A stretch of 64,000 nt of DNA from Blautia sp. (GCA_017475035.1 JAFVGK010000033.1:49378-113377); one strand, 5' to 3'. Numbered from the stretch's first letter, positions 1 through 8,790 are shown. Numbers and translations: made by a program. The notes: generated by a model from the letters alone, not told the origin.

Positions 1-1
1 A

Positions 2-760
2 GCCGAAGAGGAGAAGTATGTGTTCCTGGAGGAGGACCTGGGCGTGGAGTCCTACGCCATCGGTTTCCGCCTTGGTGAGGAAGAACTGGCTGAAACGGTC
101 GGCGGGGCTTTAAAGGCTCTGGTGCTCAACGGCACCTATGACGAGATCGGGGAGAAATATCCGGATGTAAAGGATTATCTGTGCCTGAAAGCGGAGGATA
201 TCAATGCGGATGAGCTGCCGGAGGAAGGCTCCGGAGACAGCAGCTACACCTTCAAGCATGGTTTTGACCTGGATTACCCGCCGTACTCCTATCTGAAGGA
301 TGACGGAAGTGTAGGCGGTCTTGACGTGGAGCTTTGCAAGGCAGTCTGCGAGTACCTTGGCTGGGGCTACGAAGCGGTTCCTTTCAACTGGGAGAGCAAG
401 GATCTGGAGCTGAACGCACAGAGCTGTGACTGCATCTGGTCCGGTTTTACCAAAGAAGGCCGTGAGGATAAGTATACCTGGGGTATCACCTATTCCAACA
501 ATACACAGGGCATTCTGGTGGCAAGCGACAGCGGGATCAAAACCCTGGACGACCTGGCAGGCAAAATTGTCGGCGTACAGATCGATACCTCTGCGGCGGA
601 GATGCTTGCGGGTGACCGTGCGGATCTGGCTGAAACCTTTGGGCAGCTGAACACCTACGAAACATATACGGTCGCTTTCAATGATCTGAAGGCTGGCGCG
701 ATCGACGCCATCGCCATTGACATGACGGCAGGCTCCTACCTGATTTCCAGCGAATCCTGA
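2..760 (+). CDS. Amino-acid ABC transporter tandem substrate-binding protein (5' end missing)
   Basis: The reading frame is open from base 2, so the gene starts upstream of the window. Residues 1-60 are the C-terminal end of one SBP_bac_3 lobe (GVESYAIGFR, NGTYDEIGEKYPDVK). After a Gly/Ser-rich linker, a second SBP_bac_3 domain begins (FDLDYPPYSYL, GGLDVELCKAVCEYLG, LDDLAGKIVGVQ). The second domain stops at GSYLISSES, just before the segment that ends the first copy, so it lacks the last 60 or so residues of a full domain. Such proteins bind polar amino acids outside the membrane and deliver them to a GlnP/HisM-type permease, which here is the next gene. The truncation could be natural or a frameshift/deletion relic. 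Family assignment is firm; substrate is unknown. Confidence 0.85.
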   Translation, partial: AEEEKYVFLEEDLGVESYAIGFRLGEEELAETVGGALKALVLNGTYDEIGEKYPDVKDYLCLKAEDINADELPEEGSGDSSYTFKHGFDLDYPPYSYLKDDGSVGGLDVELCKAVCEYLGWGYEAVPFNWESKDLELNAQSCDCIWSGFTKEGREDKYTWGITYSNNTQGILVASDSGIKTLDDLAGKIVGVQIDTSAAEMLAGDRADLAETFGQLNTYETYTVAFNDLKAGAIDAIAIDMTAGSYLISSES

Positions 761-777
761 CAGAGGGATATTCAGAA

Positions 778-830
778 CTCTCATGATCCTGCAGCCACTC
801 GGAATCCGCTCGTTTTGCACAGAAAAATCT
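778..830 (+). repeat. Dispersed repeat D, copy 1
   Basis: The segment with core CAGCCACTCGGAATCCG and TTTTGCACAGA recurs at 40225-40270. The sequence directly upstream of that second copy (GATTGCATCGA, GCCTGATTCT, CGAAGCGGAGCT-like) recurs at 3750-3810. The three places together define a degenerate intergenic repeat family in this genome. Confidence 0.6.
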
Positions 831-854
831 GCAAAAATGAGCGAGCTCTTTTTT
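808..854 (+). terminator. Intrinsic terminator after the binding-protein gene
   Basis: An inverted repeat (GCTCGTTTTGCA paired with TGCAAAAATGAGC) surrounds a short loop and is followed by a T-run at 848-854. The left arm lies in a sequence that recurs near 40240. Confidence 0.75.
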
Positions 855-890
855 GTATGAGATTGGGTCGTCTGAATCATCATATTTATA

Positions 891-990
891 GCAAACGAAC
901 AAAATGATTCATTTAGATTCGTTTACTGTGCCGAATTTACGCCGCGTAAGCGGCAGCTTTCTGCAGTAAATTTGTGCGCATACTATATTT
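891..990 (+). repeat. Dispersed repeat B, copy 1
   Basis: About 100 bp matching 15244-15343. Both copies have AAACGAA, then ATTCGTTTACTG, GCCG, ATTTACGC and AAGCGGCA in the same order. The 761-1195 intergenic stretch holds this repeat, a terminator, copy D and copy A, and no convincing gene. Confidence 0.65.
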
Positions 991-1089
991 TCGATAAAGC
1001 CGGTCTCCCGTATGAAGGCCGGAATCGTCAATGCTGCAAAACAGGGGGGAAACCTTCCCCCCTGTTTTGCGTAGATCTGTATTTGTAAA

Positions 1090-1191
1090 GACATATTTTG
1101 CCTACGGCTGCGCTTTTTGCAGACGTGGAAGCAAAATAGTCATCCATGGTCATTGAGTCAACGTACAAAACTTCGTTTCGGGAGGAGGAGA
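1090..1191 (+). repeat. Dispersed leader repeat A, copy 1
   Basis: Directly precedes the permease start and supplies its Shine-Dalgarno (GGGAGGAGGAG). It shares long blocks with 2615-2713 (ACATATTTTGC, CACGGCTGCG-like, GCAAAATAGTCATCC, CATTGAG, ACGTACAAAACTTCG) and its 3' half recurs at 3892-3948. ATTTTGC and GCAAAAT within it can pair to close a hairpin that is kept in copy 2. Confidence 0.75.
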
Positions 1192-1195
1192 TTGT

Positions 1196-1843
1196 ATGTC
1201 CTGGTCTGTGATGCTTATTACCATGAGCGAGGGTATGCTTCGAACCTTTGCCATTTTTTTCCTGACGCTGCTGTTTTCCATGCCGCTCGGGATGATTGTC
1301 ATGCTTTTGCGCAAGTCGCGGTTTGTCGTGTTCCGCGTGCTGATGAAGATCTATATTGCCATCATGCGCGGCACCCCGTTGATGCTTCAGCTTCTGGCCT
1401 GGTATTTCGGACCTTATTACCTCTTTGGCTGGTCCATACGCGGGTACCGTTTTACAGCCATCATCATTGGTTTTTCCATGAACTATGCAGCCTACTTCGC
1501 TGAGATTTATCGTGGAGGTATCGAAGCCATCCCCATCGGTCAGTATGAGGCGGCGGATGTGCTCGGCTACAGCAAGGCGCAGACATTCTTCAAGATTATT
1601 CTGCCCCAGGTGATCAAAACCATCCTTCCTTCAGTTACAAACGAAGTGATTACGCTGGTAAAGGACACTTCCCTGGCCTTTGCGCTGGCTTACAATGAGG
1701 TTTTCGCGCTGGCAAAGCAGATTGCGGCGTCTCAGACGTCTTTTCAGCCATACGTGATAGCAGGCGTGTTTTATTTCATCGCAAACTATGCGGTGGCTTT
1801 TGTCATGGAGCGCATCGAAAAAGCCTTCGATTATTACAGATAA
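1196..1843 (+). CDS. Polar amino-acid ABC transporter permease (HisM/GlnP type)
   Basis: A 215-residue inner-membrane permease with several hydrophobic segments. The cytoplasmic EAA loop is clear: EAADVLGYSKAQTFFKIILP, around residues 117-136, which docks on the ATPase. It belongs to the His/Glu/Gln/Arg/opine permease family and should form a dimer in the membrane. The start at 1196 has a GGAGGAGGAG ribosome-binding site supplied by repeat A. The next gene starts 12 bp after its stop, so permease and ATPase are co-transcribed, with the upstream binding protein as the likely third subunit. Confidence 0.93.
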   Translation: MSWSVMLITMSEGMLRTFAIFFLTLLFSMPLGMIVMLLRKSRFVVFRVLMKIYIAIMRGTPLMLQLLAWYFGPYYLFGWSIRGYRFTAIIIGFSMNYAAYFAEIYRGGIEAIPIGQYEAADVLGYSKAQTFFKIILPQVIKTILPSVTNEVITLVKDTSLAFALAYNEVFALAKQIAASQTSFQPYVIAGVFYFIANYAVAFVMERIEKAFDYYR

Positions 1844-1855
1844 GGGGGTGACGGT

Positions 1856-2614
1856 ATGGTTCTGGAAATGAAAGGAATTCAGAAATCGTTTGATCAGGTA
1901 AGTGTCCTGAAAGATATCAGCCTTCAGGTTGATTCCGGCGAAGTGGTCAGCATCATCGGCCCCAGCGGTTCAGGAAAAAGCACGCTGCTGCGCTGCGCGA
2001 CGTTTCTGGAGCGGATTGATGCCGGGATGATCAGCTATCTGGGCGAATCCGCCGTGACTACAAATGATGCCGGGAATGCCGTGTATATCAGCCCTTCCGG
2101 GATCCGGAAGATGAAGCAGCATTACGGACTTGTTTTTCAGCAGTTCAATCTTTTCCCGCATTATTCCGTGCTTAAAAACATCATGGACGCGCCGATCCAT
2201 GTCCAGAAACGCCCGAAGCAGGAGGTTCAGGAGGAAGCGGAGGAGCTTCTGCGCAAGATGGACCTGACCCACAGGGCGCATGCCTATCCATGCCAGCTGT
2301 CCGGCGGGCAGCAGCAGCGTGTGGCGATTGCCCGGGCGCTGGCTCTCAAGCCGGCAATCCTTTTCTTTGACGAGCCGACCAGCGCCCTGGATCCGGAGCT
2401 CACCGGAGAGGTGCTGAAGGTTATCCGCCAGCTGGCGGAGGAAAAGATGACAATGGTGGTGGTTACGCATGAAATGCCGTTTGCACGGGCTGTCAGCAAC
2501 CGTGTCATTTTTATGGACGGCGGCGTGATCGTAGAGCAGGGGGATCCGGAGGAGGTTTTCGGAGCGCCGAAACAGGAGCGCACAAAACAATTCCTCCGGA
2601 ACTATCAGCAATGA
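1856..2614 (+). CDS. Polar amino-acid ABC transporter ATPase (GlnQ/HisP type)
   Basis: A 252-residue nucleotide-binding subunit. Walker A is GPSGSGKST (about residues 36-44), the ABC signature is LSGGQQQR, Walker B is [13 protein letters not shown], and the H-loop is VVTHEM. These are the residues expected of an active amino-acid importer ATPase. The ATG follows GGGGGTGAC with good spacing and lies 12 bp behind the permease. It powers the importer with the permease at 1196-1843. Confidence 0.95.
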   Translation: MVLEMKGIQKSFDQVSVLKDISLQVDSGEVVSIIGPSGSGKSTLLRCATFLERIDAGMISYLGESAVTTNDAGNAVYISPSGIRKMKQHYGLVFQQFNLFPHYSVLKNIMDAPIHVQKRPKQEVQEEAEELLRKMDLTHRAHAYPCQLSGGQQQRVAIARALALKPAILFFDEPTSALDPELTGEVLKVIRQLAEEKMTMVVVTHEMPFARAVSNRVIFMDGGVIVEQGDPEEVFGAPKQERTKQFLRNYQQ

Positions 2615-2713
2615 GACATATTTTGCCCACGGCTGCGTTTTTTTCGGACGCGGCTGCAAAATAGTCATCCGTGATCATTGAGTAAACGTACAAAACTTCG
2701 TTTCGGGAGGAGT
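2615..2713 (+). repeat. Dispersed leader repeat A, copy 2
   Basis: Second full copy of the repeat at 1090-1191. It starts right after the ATPase stop and again ends in the next gene's ribosome-binding site. The closing stem ATTTTGC/GCAAAAT is preserved although the loop sequence differs. Confidence 0.75.
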
Positions 2714-2716
2714 GAA

Positions 2717-3514
2717 ATGGGAGAGGGGATTCGTTATGTTCTGATGGATCCTTCCGGGAATCGGACGATTCTGGTGGAGACTGAGGTGCCGGTACAACTC
2801 CAGCCGGCTGTGGCGTCAAAGCTGATGGAAATGGAGCCGACTGCAGAACAGACCGGATTTTTGCGGACTTCTTCCGCAGAAACCGGGCCGGTTTCTGCGG
2901 ATATTCAGGTATTTCTGCGCATGGCCGGCGGAGAGTTCTGCGGAAACGCCAGCATGAGCGCCGCAGTCTGGTATTGCATGCAGCAGGGTGTGAGAGAGGG
3001 ACAGCTGAAACTGTCTGTTTCCGGAGCATCAGAGCCGGTAGAGGTCAGTGTAAAGAGCCTGCCTGACGGCACCTGGAAAGGCAGCGTTTCCATGCCCGGC
3101 CCAAGCCGCATAGAAACCGTATCCTTTTCAGAAGAATACTGTTTTCCCGTCGTCACGTTCCCCGGTATCTCTCATGTGATTGTGGAAAAGGAAATACCAA
3201 AGGAACGCGCAGAGGACCTTGTCAGACAGTGGTGCTCTTTCCTCGGCACAGATGCACTGGGAATCATGTTCCTGGACCGGATCCGGTCTGTCCTGACCCC
3301 GCTGGTCTATGTGCCGGCAGTGAATACACTCTTTTGGGAAAGCGCCTGCGGAAGCGGGACGACTGCCATAGGCGCCTGGCTGGCCGCAAAAAGCGGAAGT
3401 GAAATAAATCTGTCTCTGCGCCAGCCGGGCGGAGTGATGGAAATATCGGCAGAAAAGAATGGGACACTGCGTCTTGGCGGCACCGTCAGAGTTGTTGGTG
3501 AAGGTTCCTGCTGA
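2717..3514 (+). CDS. DapF-fold amino-acid epimerase/racemase
   Basis: A 265-residue protein of the diaminopimelate-epimerase fold, which interconverts amino-acid stereoisomers with two cysteines as acid/base. The two active-site motifs are FCGNASMSA (Cys75) and ESACGSGTTAIGAW (Cys211). They match the two-half architecture, but the first motif differs from the GNGxRC of true DapF. It may therefore act on another amino acid, as the CntK/histidine-racemase relatives do; that is inference. I chose ATG 2717 because GGGAGGAG lies just upstream; the longer frame from 2678 would translate repeat A. It follows the amino-acid importer with only repeat A between, so the imported amino acid may be its substrate. 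Confidence 0.8.
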   Translation: MGEGIRYVLMDPSGNRTILVETEVPVQLQPAVASKLMEMEPTAEQTGFLRTSSAETGPVSADIQVFLRMAGGEFCGNASMSAAVWYCMQQGVREGQLKLSVSGASEPVEVSVKSLPDGTWKGSVSMPGPSRIETVSFSEEYCFPVVTFPGISHVIVEKEIPKERAEDLVRQWCSFLGTDALGIMFLDRIRSVLTPLVYVPAVNTLFWESACGSGTTAIGAWLAAKSGSEINLSLRQPGGVMEISAEKNGTLRLGGTVRVVGEGSC

Positions 3515-3673
3515 TTCTGCTGTGTTTTATAAACGGTTGGAAGCATCTTCGTAAAGCTGTGCTGCATTGTCAAGGATGCCATTTAAGCGAAACTGCCGAA
3601 ATGCAAACTATAATCCCAAAATGGGGAGGATTGCAATACACAAACCGGAGAAAAAACAGAATAATTCCCGTAA

Positions 3674-3717
3674 AAAAAACCTGCGATTACCAGGATGACT
3701 GGAATCGCAGGTTTTTT
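3674..3717. terminator. Bidirectional intrinsic terminator
   Basis: Perfect arms AAAAAACCTGCGATT and AATCGCAGGTTTTTT with a 14-base loop. The A-tract on one side and T-tract on the other allow termination from either direction. It ends the amino-acid transporter/epimerase unit. The rest of 3515-3981 holds dispersed repeats D and A and no convincing gene. Confidence 0.9.
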
Positions 3718-3745
3718 AGTCCGGCTGAAATATCATTAATACTTT

Positions 3746-3815
3746 ATATGATGACTGCATCGACAAATGCCTGATTCTGCGGAACGCTTCGAAGCGGAGC
3801 TCTTTTCTGCATGAT
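3746..3815 (+). repeat. Dispersed repeat D, copy 2
   Basis: ATGACTGCATCGA, GCCTGATTCTGCGGA and GCTTCGAAGCGGAGCT align with 40168-40222. No coding potential is seen. Confidence 0.6.
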
Positions 3816-3891
3816 CTCTTACCATATGATCATTATATCATATCGATTCTGGCTTTTTGAAAAAGGTTTCCGCGGGCACGACAGGCAATAA

Positions 3892-3948
3892 ACAGTCCTC
3901 CGTGACCATTGAGCCAATTTACAAAACTTCGTTCCGGAAGGAGTAAAA
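3892..3948 (+). repeat. Dispersed leader repeat A, copy 3 (3' half)
   Basis: CAGTCCTCCGTGACCATTGAG followed by TACAAAACTTCGTTCCGGAAGGAG matches the 3' half of the copies at 1090 and 2615. The hairpin half is diverged. It sits ahead of the small gene and dinB. Confidence 0.65.
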
Positions 3949-3981
3949 TACTCACAAAAACAATCCGGGGGAGTATATGCT

Positions 3982-4194
3982 ATGCTTTATACAGTGACAA
4001 GAATCGATGAGGATCTGGATTTTGGATGCGAGGAGCGGCAGGAGAATGAGCCTGTGAAAGCAGTTGTAACCATTAAAGGGGATGACGGAGAAGAGACGGT
4101 AGTCAAGATGGCTGATGCAGTGCTTTACGAGCGGAAGATTGACTCTGGCACTGTCGTTTTCATTGATGAGGAGGGGCTTTTGCAGAAGCTTTGA
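3982..4194 (+). CDS. Small acidic protein upstream of dinB
   Basis: A 70-residue acidic protein with no membrane segment. I do not recognise a domain by name. GGGGGAG lies 8 bases before the second of two nearby ATGs, which fixes the start at 3982. It precedes dinB by 66 bp on the same strand; small proteins next to Y-family polymerases are common in Firmicutes (compare YolD), but this sequence is not evidently YolD. A role in the damage response is inferred from position only. Confidence 0.65.
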   Translation: MLYTVTRIDEDLDFGCEERQENEPVKAVVTIKGDDGEETVVKMADAVLYERKIDSGTVVFIDEEGLLQKL

Positions 4195-4260
4195 AAAGCT
4201 GCAGGCAGTTTGCCGGAACGCGAATTTCACGTGTATCGTACAGGGGGGAGGGAAGCTATT

Positions 4261-5511
4261 ATGGAGGCTGTTATGAGGACTATCTTTCATGTAGATGTCA
4301 ATTCGGCGTTTCTTTCCTGGACAGCCATAAAGCAGCTTGAGGACAATCCCGGCTCTACAGATCTACGTACCGTGCCGTCCGCCGTAGGCGGGGACGTTGA
4401 AACACGGCACGGCATTATCACGGCAAAATCAATACCCGCAAAAAGATATGGGATCCAGACGGGAGAGCCGGTTGTAAAAGCCCTGGCGAAATGCCCGGAC
4501 CTGATCCTGGTAAAATCGGATTTCGTTACATATCGGAAATATTCATCTCTCATGATGGCTCTTCTGCGGACGTATACGCCCTACGTGGAGCAGGCTTCCA
4601 TAGATGAAGCTTACCTGGATGTAAGCGGGATCACTGCTTCCTTCAATGGAGATGTACCGGCTCTTGCGCGTGACATTGCGGACAGGATAAAGAATGACCT
4701 GGGTTTTACGGTAAATGTCGGTATCTCGACCAATAAATTTCTGGCGAAGATGGCCAGCGATTTCAGTAAGCCTGATAAGGTTCATACTCTCTATCCTGAC
4801 GAAATACAGGAAAAGCTCTGGCCCCTTCCCATCGGTCAGCTTCACGGATGCGGAAGCGCTACGGCTAAAAAACTGCAGAATATCGGAATCTACACCATCA
4901 GGGATGCGGCAGGGACGGATCTTCTGATTCTTCAGAATATCCTGGGAAGCAAGGCAGGCGCCTATATTCATGAGCGGGCCAACGGCAGGGATCATTCAGA
5001 GGTTGCATATCAGGAAAGGGAAGCGAAAAGCTACTCAAATGAAACAACTACCGCTGAAGATATTGATAAGAATAACTATGAGCGCCTTGCTGTTCCCATA
5101 TTGAAGGAACTCAGCAGCAAGGTGTCGGCCAGGCTTCAAAAAGACCATGTCCGCGGCGCCACTGTCAGCGTAGCGGTTAAAACCGGGAATTTTCAGAGAC
5201 ATTCCCGGCAGGCTGCTCTGAATACATCGACAGACAGCAAAGATGAATTGTTTTCCCAGGCGAAAATACTTATGCATAACCTGCTGTTTGGATCAGACGG
5301 CCTGTTCCGGAAAGGAGAAGTCATTCGCCTGATCGGCGTGGGCATCAGCAATCTGGAGCATGGAGAAAACCAGCAGATGACACTGCTTGAATGGATGCAG
5401 CTGAATGAAAGGCAGACCAGGCAAAAAGAGAAAAATGACAAACTGGACAGGATGCTGGAAATGGTGCAGAAGAAATATGGGGCAGATGCGTTGAAAAAAG
5501 GAAATTTCTGA
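4261..5511 (+). CDS. dinB: Y-family DNA polymerase IV
   Basis: A 416-residue lesion-bypass polymerase. The first catalytic aspartate is in FHVDVNSAFLSW (Asp12), and the catalytic pair is in ASIDEAYLDV (Asp115-Glu116). A helix-hairpin-helix-like stretch (GQLHGCGSATAKKLQNIGI) and the little-finger domain follow. ATG 4261 is preferred over the longer frame from 4210, because AGGGGGGAGGG lies just before it and the conserved N-terminus begins shortly after. It copies damaged DNA with low fidelity in the cytoplasm. No LexA/DinR box is obvious in the short upstream region. Confidence 0.92.
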   Translation: MEAVMRTIFHVDVNSAFLSWTAIKQLEDNPGSTDLRTVPSAVGGDVETRHGIITAKSIPAKRYGIQTGEPVVKALAKCPDLILVKSDFVTYRKYSSLMMALLRTYTPYVEQASIDEAYLDVSGITASFNGDVPALARDIADRIKNDLGFTVNVGISTNKFLAKMASDFSKPDKVHTLYPDEIQEKLWPLPIGQLHGCGSATAKKLQNIGIYTIRDAAGTDLLILQNILGSKAGAYIHERANGRDHSEVAYQEREAKSYSNETTTAEDIDKNNYERLAVPILKELSSKVSARLQKDHVRGATVSVAVKTGNFQRHSRQAALNTSTDSKDELFSQAKILMHNLLFGSDGLFRKGEVIRLIGVGISNLEHGENQQMTLLEWMQLNERQTRQKEKNDKLDRMLEMVQKKYGADALKKGNF

Positions 5512-5526
5512 TTTTCAGTTTTGTCC

Positions 5527-5589
5527 GGGAGCATATCTCAAAAATCAATTACATAGCCCGCAATGTGTCTGATTTTTGAGGCTGCTCCC
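5527..5589. terminator. Long stem-loop between convergent genes
   Basis: GGGAGCA at 5527 pairs with TGCTCCC at 5583, and CTCAAAAATCA at 5537 pairs with TGATTTTTGAG at 5570. The loop is 22 bases. It lies between dinB and the convergent helicase, so it may end both transcripts, but it lacks a clean T-tract. Confidence 0.55.
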
Positions 5590-5667
5590 AAACAAAAATC
5601 CTTCGTTATCCGTGACAATTATTTCTGACGCTATCCTTAATCAAAATTATGGAAAGAAGCATCTATT

Positions 5668-8469
5668 TCAGGCCGTGCTGCCTCCATCGGGAAGCCTGAA
5701 ATCAAAATAAATGTCTTCCGGCGCGGCTGCTGACATGGGAACGCGGAACAAGTGGGCGCCGTTTGCCTTTTTCGAGCCTTCGATGTATTCCATGTGCCCC
5801 GATCCGATATAGGTGAACGGAAGCTGAATCCCATCTTCGTTGTCTACCTTACGGACAAAGATCTCGATGCCCCTGCTGGTTTTCAGGGCATTCAATTCCT
5901 TCTCGCTGACATTGGCAACCGTTTCCCACTGGAAGGTATCCGGATCGATGTATCCGTCCGCGTATTTCAGATCCTCCTTTGTGCTGTTTCCCTTGATCAC
6001 AGTGACATAGGCATACACAATGCCATCATAGATCTTGGTACCGAGCATGATATCCTTCGGATTATTGAGAAGCAGCTGCTGCACCTGTTCTTTCCGGTAT
6101 TTCGCCCACAGATGGAAACGTTCCCCGGGAGATTCCCCGTAAAAATCCGCTTCGTATTTCCCAAGTCCATACTCCAGAAGATCATTCAGATAAGATTCAA
6201 AAACAACGTCTCTTTTCACTCCGCGCAAGGACAATTCCCCGGCCGTATCATCAAAGAAGCCGCTTGCAAGCATATAGCGCAGTGCGTGATCAAAAGAAGC
6301 CCGGTCCCAGTTCTTTACTGTCCGGCTGAGCTTTTCGATCATTGCGCCGATGTCCGCGCAGCCGGCGTGCAGGAGAAGCTCCTGAATGCTCAGGTACTCA
6401 TACGGACGCACAATGGGAAGCATCTCGGAAACATATCTGATAAATGCTTCCTGCCGCTCATCAAAGGACGGCAGTTCTTCTTCGCCGATTGCCTGCAGAA
6501 ATCCATAGTAGGAGGCGGTCTTGCGTCCGCCGATCCTTGACTGCATAAATTTGATCAGATCCGGCGCGTAATCATTGTTCAGGTAGTCTACATGCTGCGG
6601 ATATGTCGGGGAACTGATGTATTTCTTGAAATTCCGGTAATCCTGCGCGAGGTATATTTTGGTATTGAAGTTGACCTCGTCAATATAAGACAGAATCTCT
6701 TTTTTGCTCAGATCGTCCAGATGAATCTCAACGCCATAGTCCGCGAGTCCGATGCTGGCGAAATCATCCTCAATCAAAGCGGCGATCAGTTTTTTCTCTA
6801 CGACAAAGTTCTCAGAGAGATTTCCCAGAGCAAAGGCAATCTGCACGCTTCGCTTATAGTCATTTCCAATGAAATCCAGGACGGTGACATATTGCTTGCC
6901 TTCGTATTTCCGGAGACCTCGGCCAAGCTGCTGGATAAAAATCGTCTGAGAATCCGTCGGCCGGAGGAAAAGAACCATGTTGACGCCGGGAATATCCACG
7001 CCTTCATTCAGGATATCCACTGTGAACAGAATCTCCAGATCTGCGGTGTCATCCTGCAGATTCTTGTATGCCCGGACACGTTCTCCGATGGAATTTCTTC
7101 CGGTAAGATATGTCGTATGATAGTAATCCTCCATCGCCTGGGACATCCGGATTGCATGGGAAATGTCCCGGCAGAAAGCCAGGGCTTTCAGCTTCTGACC
7201 CGGCAGCCGGTGCTTTTCGATCATATTATAGATGAAATCGACGTGACGATCATCGGAAAACTGCTCAACAAATCTGTGGCCCTTTGTTGCCTGAAGCCCA
7301 TATTCGATCAGTTCATCCCGGATCCCGTAGTATTTGAACGGGACGACCAGCCCGTTTATGATGGCATCGCGGAGCCGTAGTTCGTAGGGCACGTTCTGGT
7401 CAAACAGAGAAAGAACGTCTTCTCCATCCATTCGTTCCGGCGTTGCCGTGATACCCAGTAAAAACTGCGGTTCAAAATAGTTCAGGATCTTCCGGTAGGT
7501 CTCCGCAGCCGCATGATGGCATTCGTCGATGATGATGTAATCCCAGGTATGCCGGTCAAAAAGCTCCAGGGAATTGGCCATGGTTACATTTGTCGCAAAG
7601 ACAAAGTCGGCGTCAGACTCCTTGTAATCCCCGTTATAGATGCCATAGGATCGTTCGCTGCCGAAGACCTTCTGGAAGGTTTCGAAGGATTTCATCAGGA
7701 TCGAACCCTCATGGACGATGTATAAAAGTCTCCGGGGATTAAAATTCAAAGCGTCGAAGGCAGCGAGAAAGGTCTTTCCGGAACCTGCAGAAGCCGTAAC
7801 CAGCGCTTTGGCGGCACCCATGGCACGGATCCGGTTCAATTCCTTCAGAGCCCTCCGCTGCATATAGTTTGGGCGAACCTCCGCATTTGCGATCTCGTAA
7901 TCCATGTCCCATCTTTCGATGGAATAAAAAAGACGGGTCTTGTACTCGTCAATCAGATCCCTCGTCAAAGGAAGAGTCTTAGACCAGAGCGCGTCAAATT
8001 CTTTCCTGGCGGCTTCGTAGGTTCCCGCCTTATCGTCAATCACGGAAACATCCCATTCGATGTTTTTGAGCAGCGCATAGACAGTGATATTGGAAGAGCC
8101 TACCAGCAGTTCCTTATGGTCTGCGTATTCAAAGAGATAACCCTTGGAATGAAATCCAACAGCGGAACCTTTGGCGTCATGAAAGCACTCCCGGTCAAGG
8201 CGGCAGGAAAAACGATCCGGGTATCTGGCGGCAAGATCATAAAAGAAGACCAGGGAGTCTACATCCGTGAAATTCTGATATGTCGAGGTGATAATCCGTC
8301 CTCTTGCTCCGCGTGCGACGGCAGCTTCTATATTGGGGGCAAGAATGACCAGGCCAGGCTTTTTGATAAAGCTGACCGAGAAGTAAAAAGCCTGGCAGGT
8401 ATCGATGCTCGCTTTCAGTTTGTCGATAAACTTCTCATCGCTGTAATTTGTATAAAAATTGCTTGGCAT
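5668..8469 (-). CDS. PLD-like nuclease / SF2 helicase / DUF3427-like fusion protein
   Basis: A 933-residue cytoplasmic protein. The N-terminal 180 residues are phospholipase-D-like, with the HxK half-motif at His107-Lys109 followed by GSSNIT. The SF2 helicase core has Walker A SAGSGKT near residue 228, DECHH, the ITATPERMDG motif, and QLGRGLRKYEGK (motif VI). The last 250 residues end in an FTYIGSGH segment that I assign to DUF3427. Proteins of this layout are predicted to cut or remodel DNA and are often found in defence neighbourhoods. The start has GAGAGGTGAGAT as ribosome-binding site. It is convergent with dinB. A second protein of the same type lies at 47698-50178. Domain calls are firm; biological role is not. 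Confidence 0.85.
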   Translation of the reverse strand: MPSNFYTNYSDEKFIDKLKASIDTCQAFYFSVSFIKKPGLVILAPNIEAAVARGARGRIITSTYQNFTDVDSLVFFYDLAARYPDRFSCRLDRECFHDAKGSAVGFHSKGYLFEYADHKELLVGSSNITVYALLKNIEWDVSVIDDKAGTYEAARKEFDALWSKTLPLTRDLIDEYKTRLFYSIERWDMDYEIANAEVRPNYMQRRALKELNRIRAMGAAKALVTASAGSGKTFLAAFDALNFNPRRLLYIVHEGSILMKSFETFQKVFGSERSYGIYNGDYKESDADFVFATNVTMANSLELFDRHTWDYIIIDECHHAAAETYRKILNYFEPQFLLGITATPERMDGEDVLSLFDQNVPYELRLRDAIINGLVVPFKYYGIRDELIEYGLQATKGHRFVEQFSDDRHVDFIYNMIEKHRLPGQKLKALAFCRDISHAIRMSQAMEDYYHTTYLTGRNSIGERVRAYKNLQDDTADLEILFTVDILNEGVDIPGVNMVLFLRPTDSQTIFIQQLGRGLRKYEGKQYVTVLDFIGNDYKRSVQIAFALGNLSENFVVEKKLIAALIEDDFASIGLADYGVEIHLDDLSKKEILSYIDEVNFNTKIYLAQDYRNFKKYISSPTYPQHVDYLNNDYAPDLIKFMQSRIGGRKTASYYGFLQAIGEEELPSFDERQEAFIRYVSEMLPIVRPYEYLSIQELLLHAGCADIGAMIEKLSRTVKNWDRASFDHALRYMLASGFFDDTAGELSLRGVKRDVVFESYLNDLLEYGLGKYEADFYGESPGERFHLWAKYRKEQVQQLLLNNPKDIMLGTKIYDGIVYAYVTVIKGNSTKEDLKYADGYIDPDTFQWETVANVSEKELNALKTSRGIEIFVRKVDNEDGIQLPFTYIGSGHMEYIEGSKKANGAHLFRVPMSAAAPEDIYFDFRLPDGGSTA

Positions 8470-8790
8470 ATCTCACCTCTCATAACGAATTTTTTCATCT
8501 TCCGGTCTGATACGGCAGTTACTGCGTCCACGGGTATCATGTCTCCGGATAACGGTCCTGCATCTTCGGCATCTGGACTGCCGAAGACAATATCAGTCTT
8601 CCCGTTTCTTTGCTTATCAAAAATGTCATGTTTATGCGAAATACATTTACAGTATGATTCAGGCAGCAAAAGGTCATGCAGGTAAATCATGCTTTTGTCG
8701 TGCAGTCATAGATATGAGACGTGTGTTCTGATTATAGCAGCTTTTATATGCAGTGAACAAGAAAAATACAAATGATGATTTTTCTGAAAT
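8470..8790. other. Intergenic stretch upstream of the PLD-helicase
   Basis: No convincing gene. A 91-codon open frame on the minus strand (8690 to 8415) runs into the helicase gene. It has plausible composition but no ribosome-binding site and overlaps the helicase start, so it may be a remnant or chance. Confidence 0.4.

Noticed and set aside
110-883. Minus-strand frame opposite the binding protein
   Set aside because: Shadow of the in-frame binding-protein gene; composition not protein-like.
3559-3774. 71-codon + frame after the epimerase
   Set aside because: It runs through a perfect terminator hairpin; no ribosome-binding site.
8415-8690. 91-codon minus-strand frame before the PLD-helicase
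   Set aside because: No ribosome-binding site and overlaps the helicase start; could be a remnant but cannot be supported as a gene.
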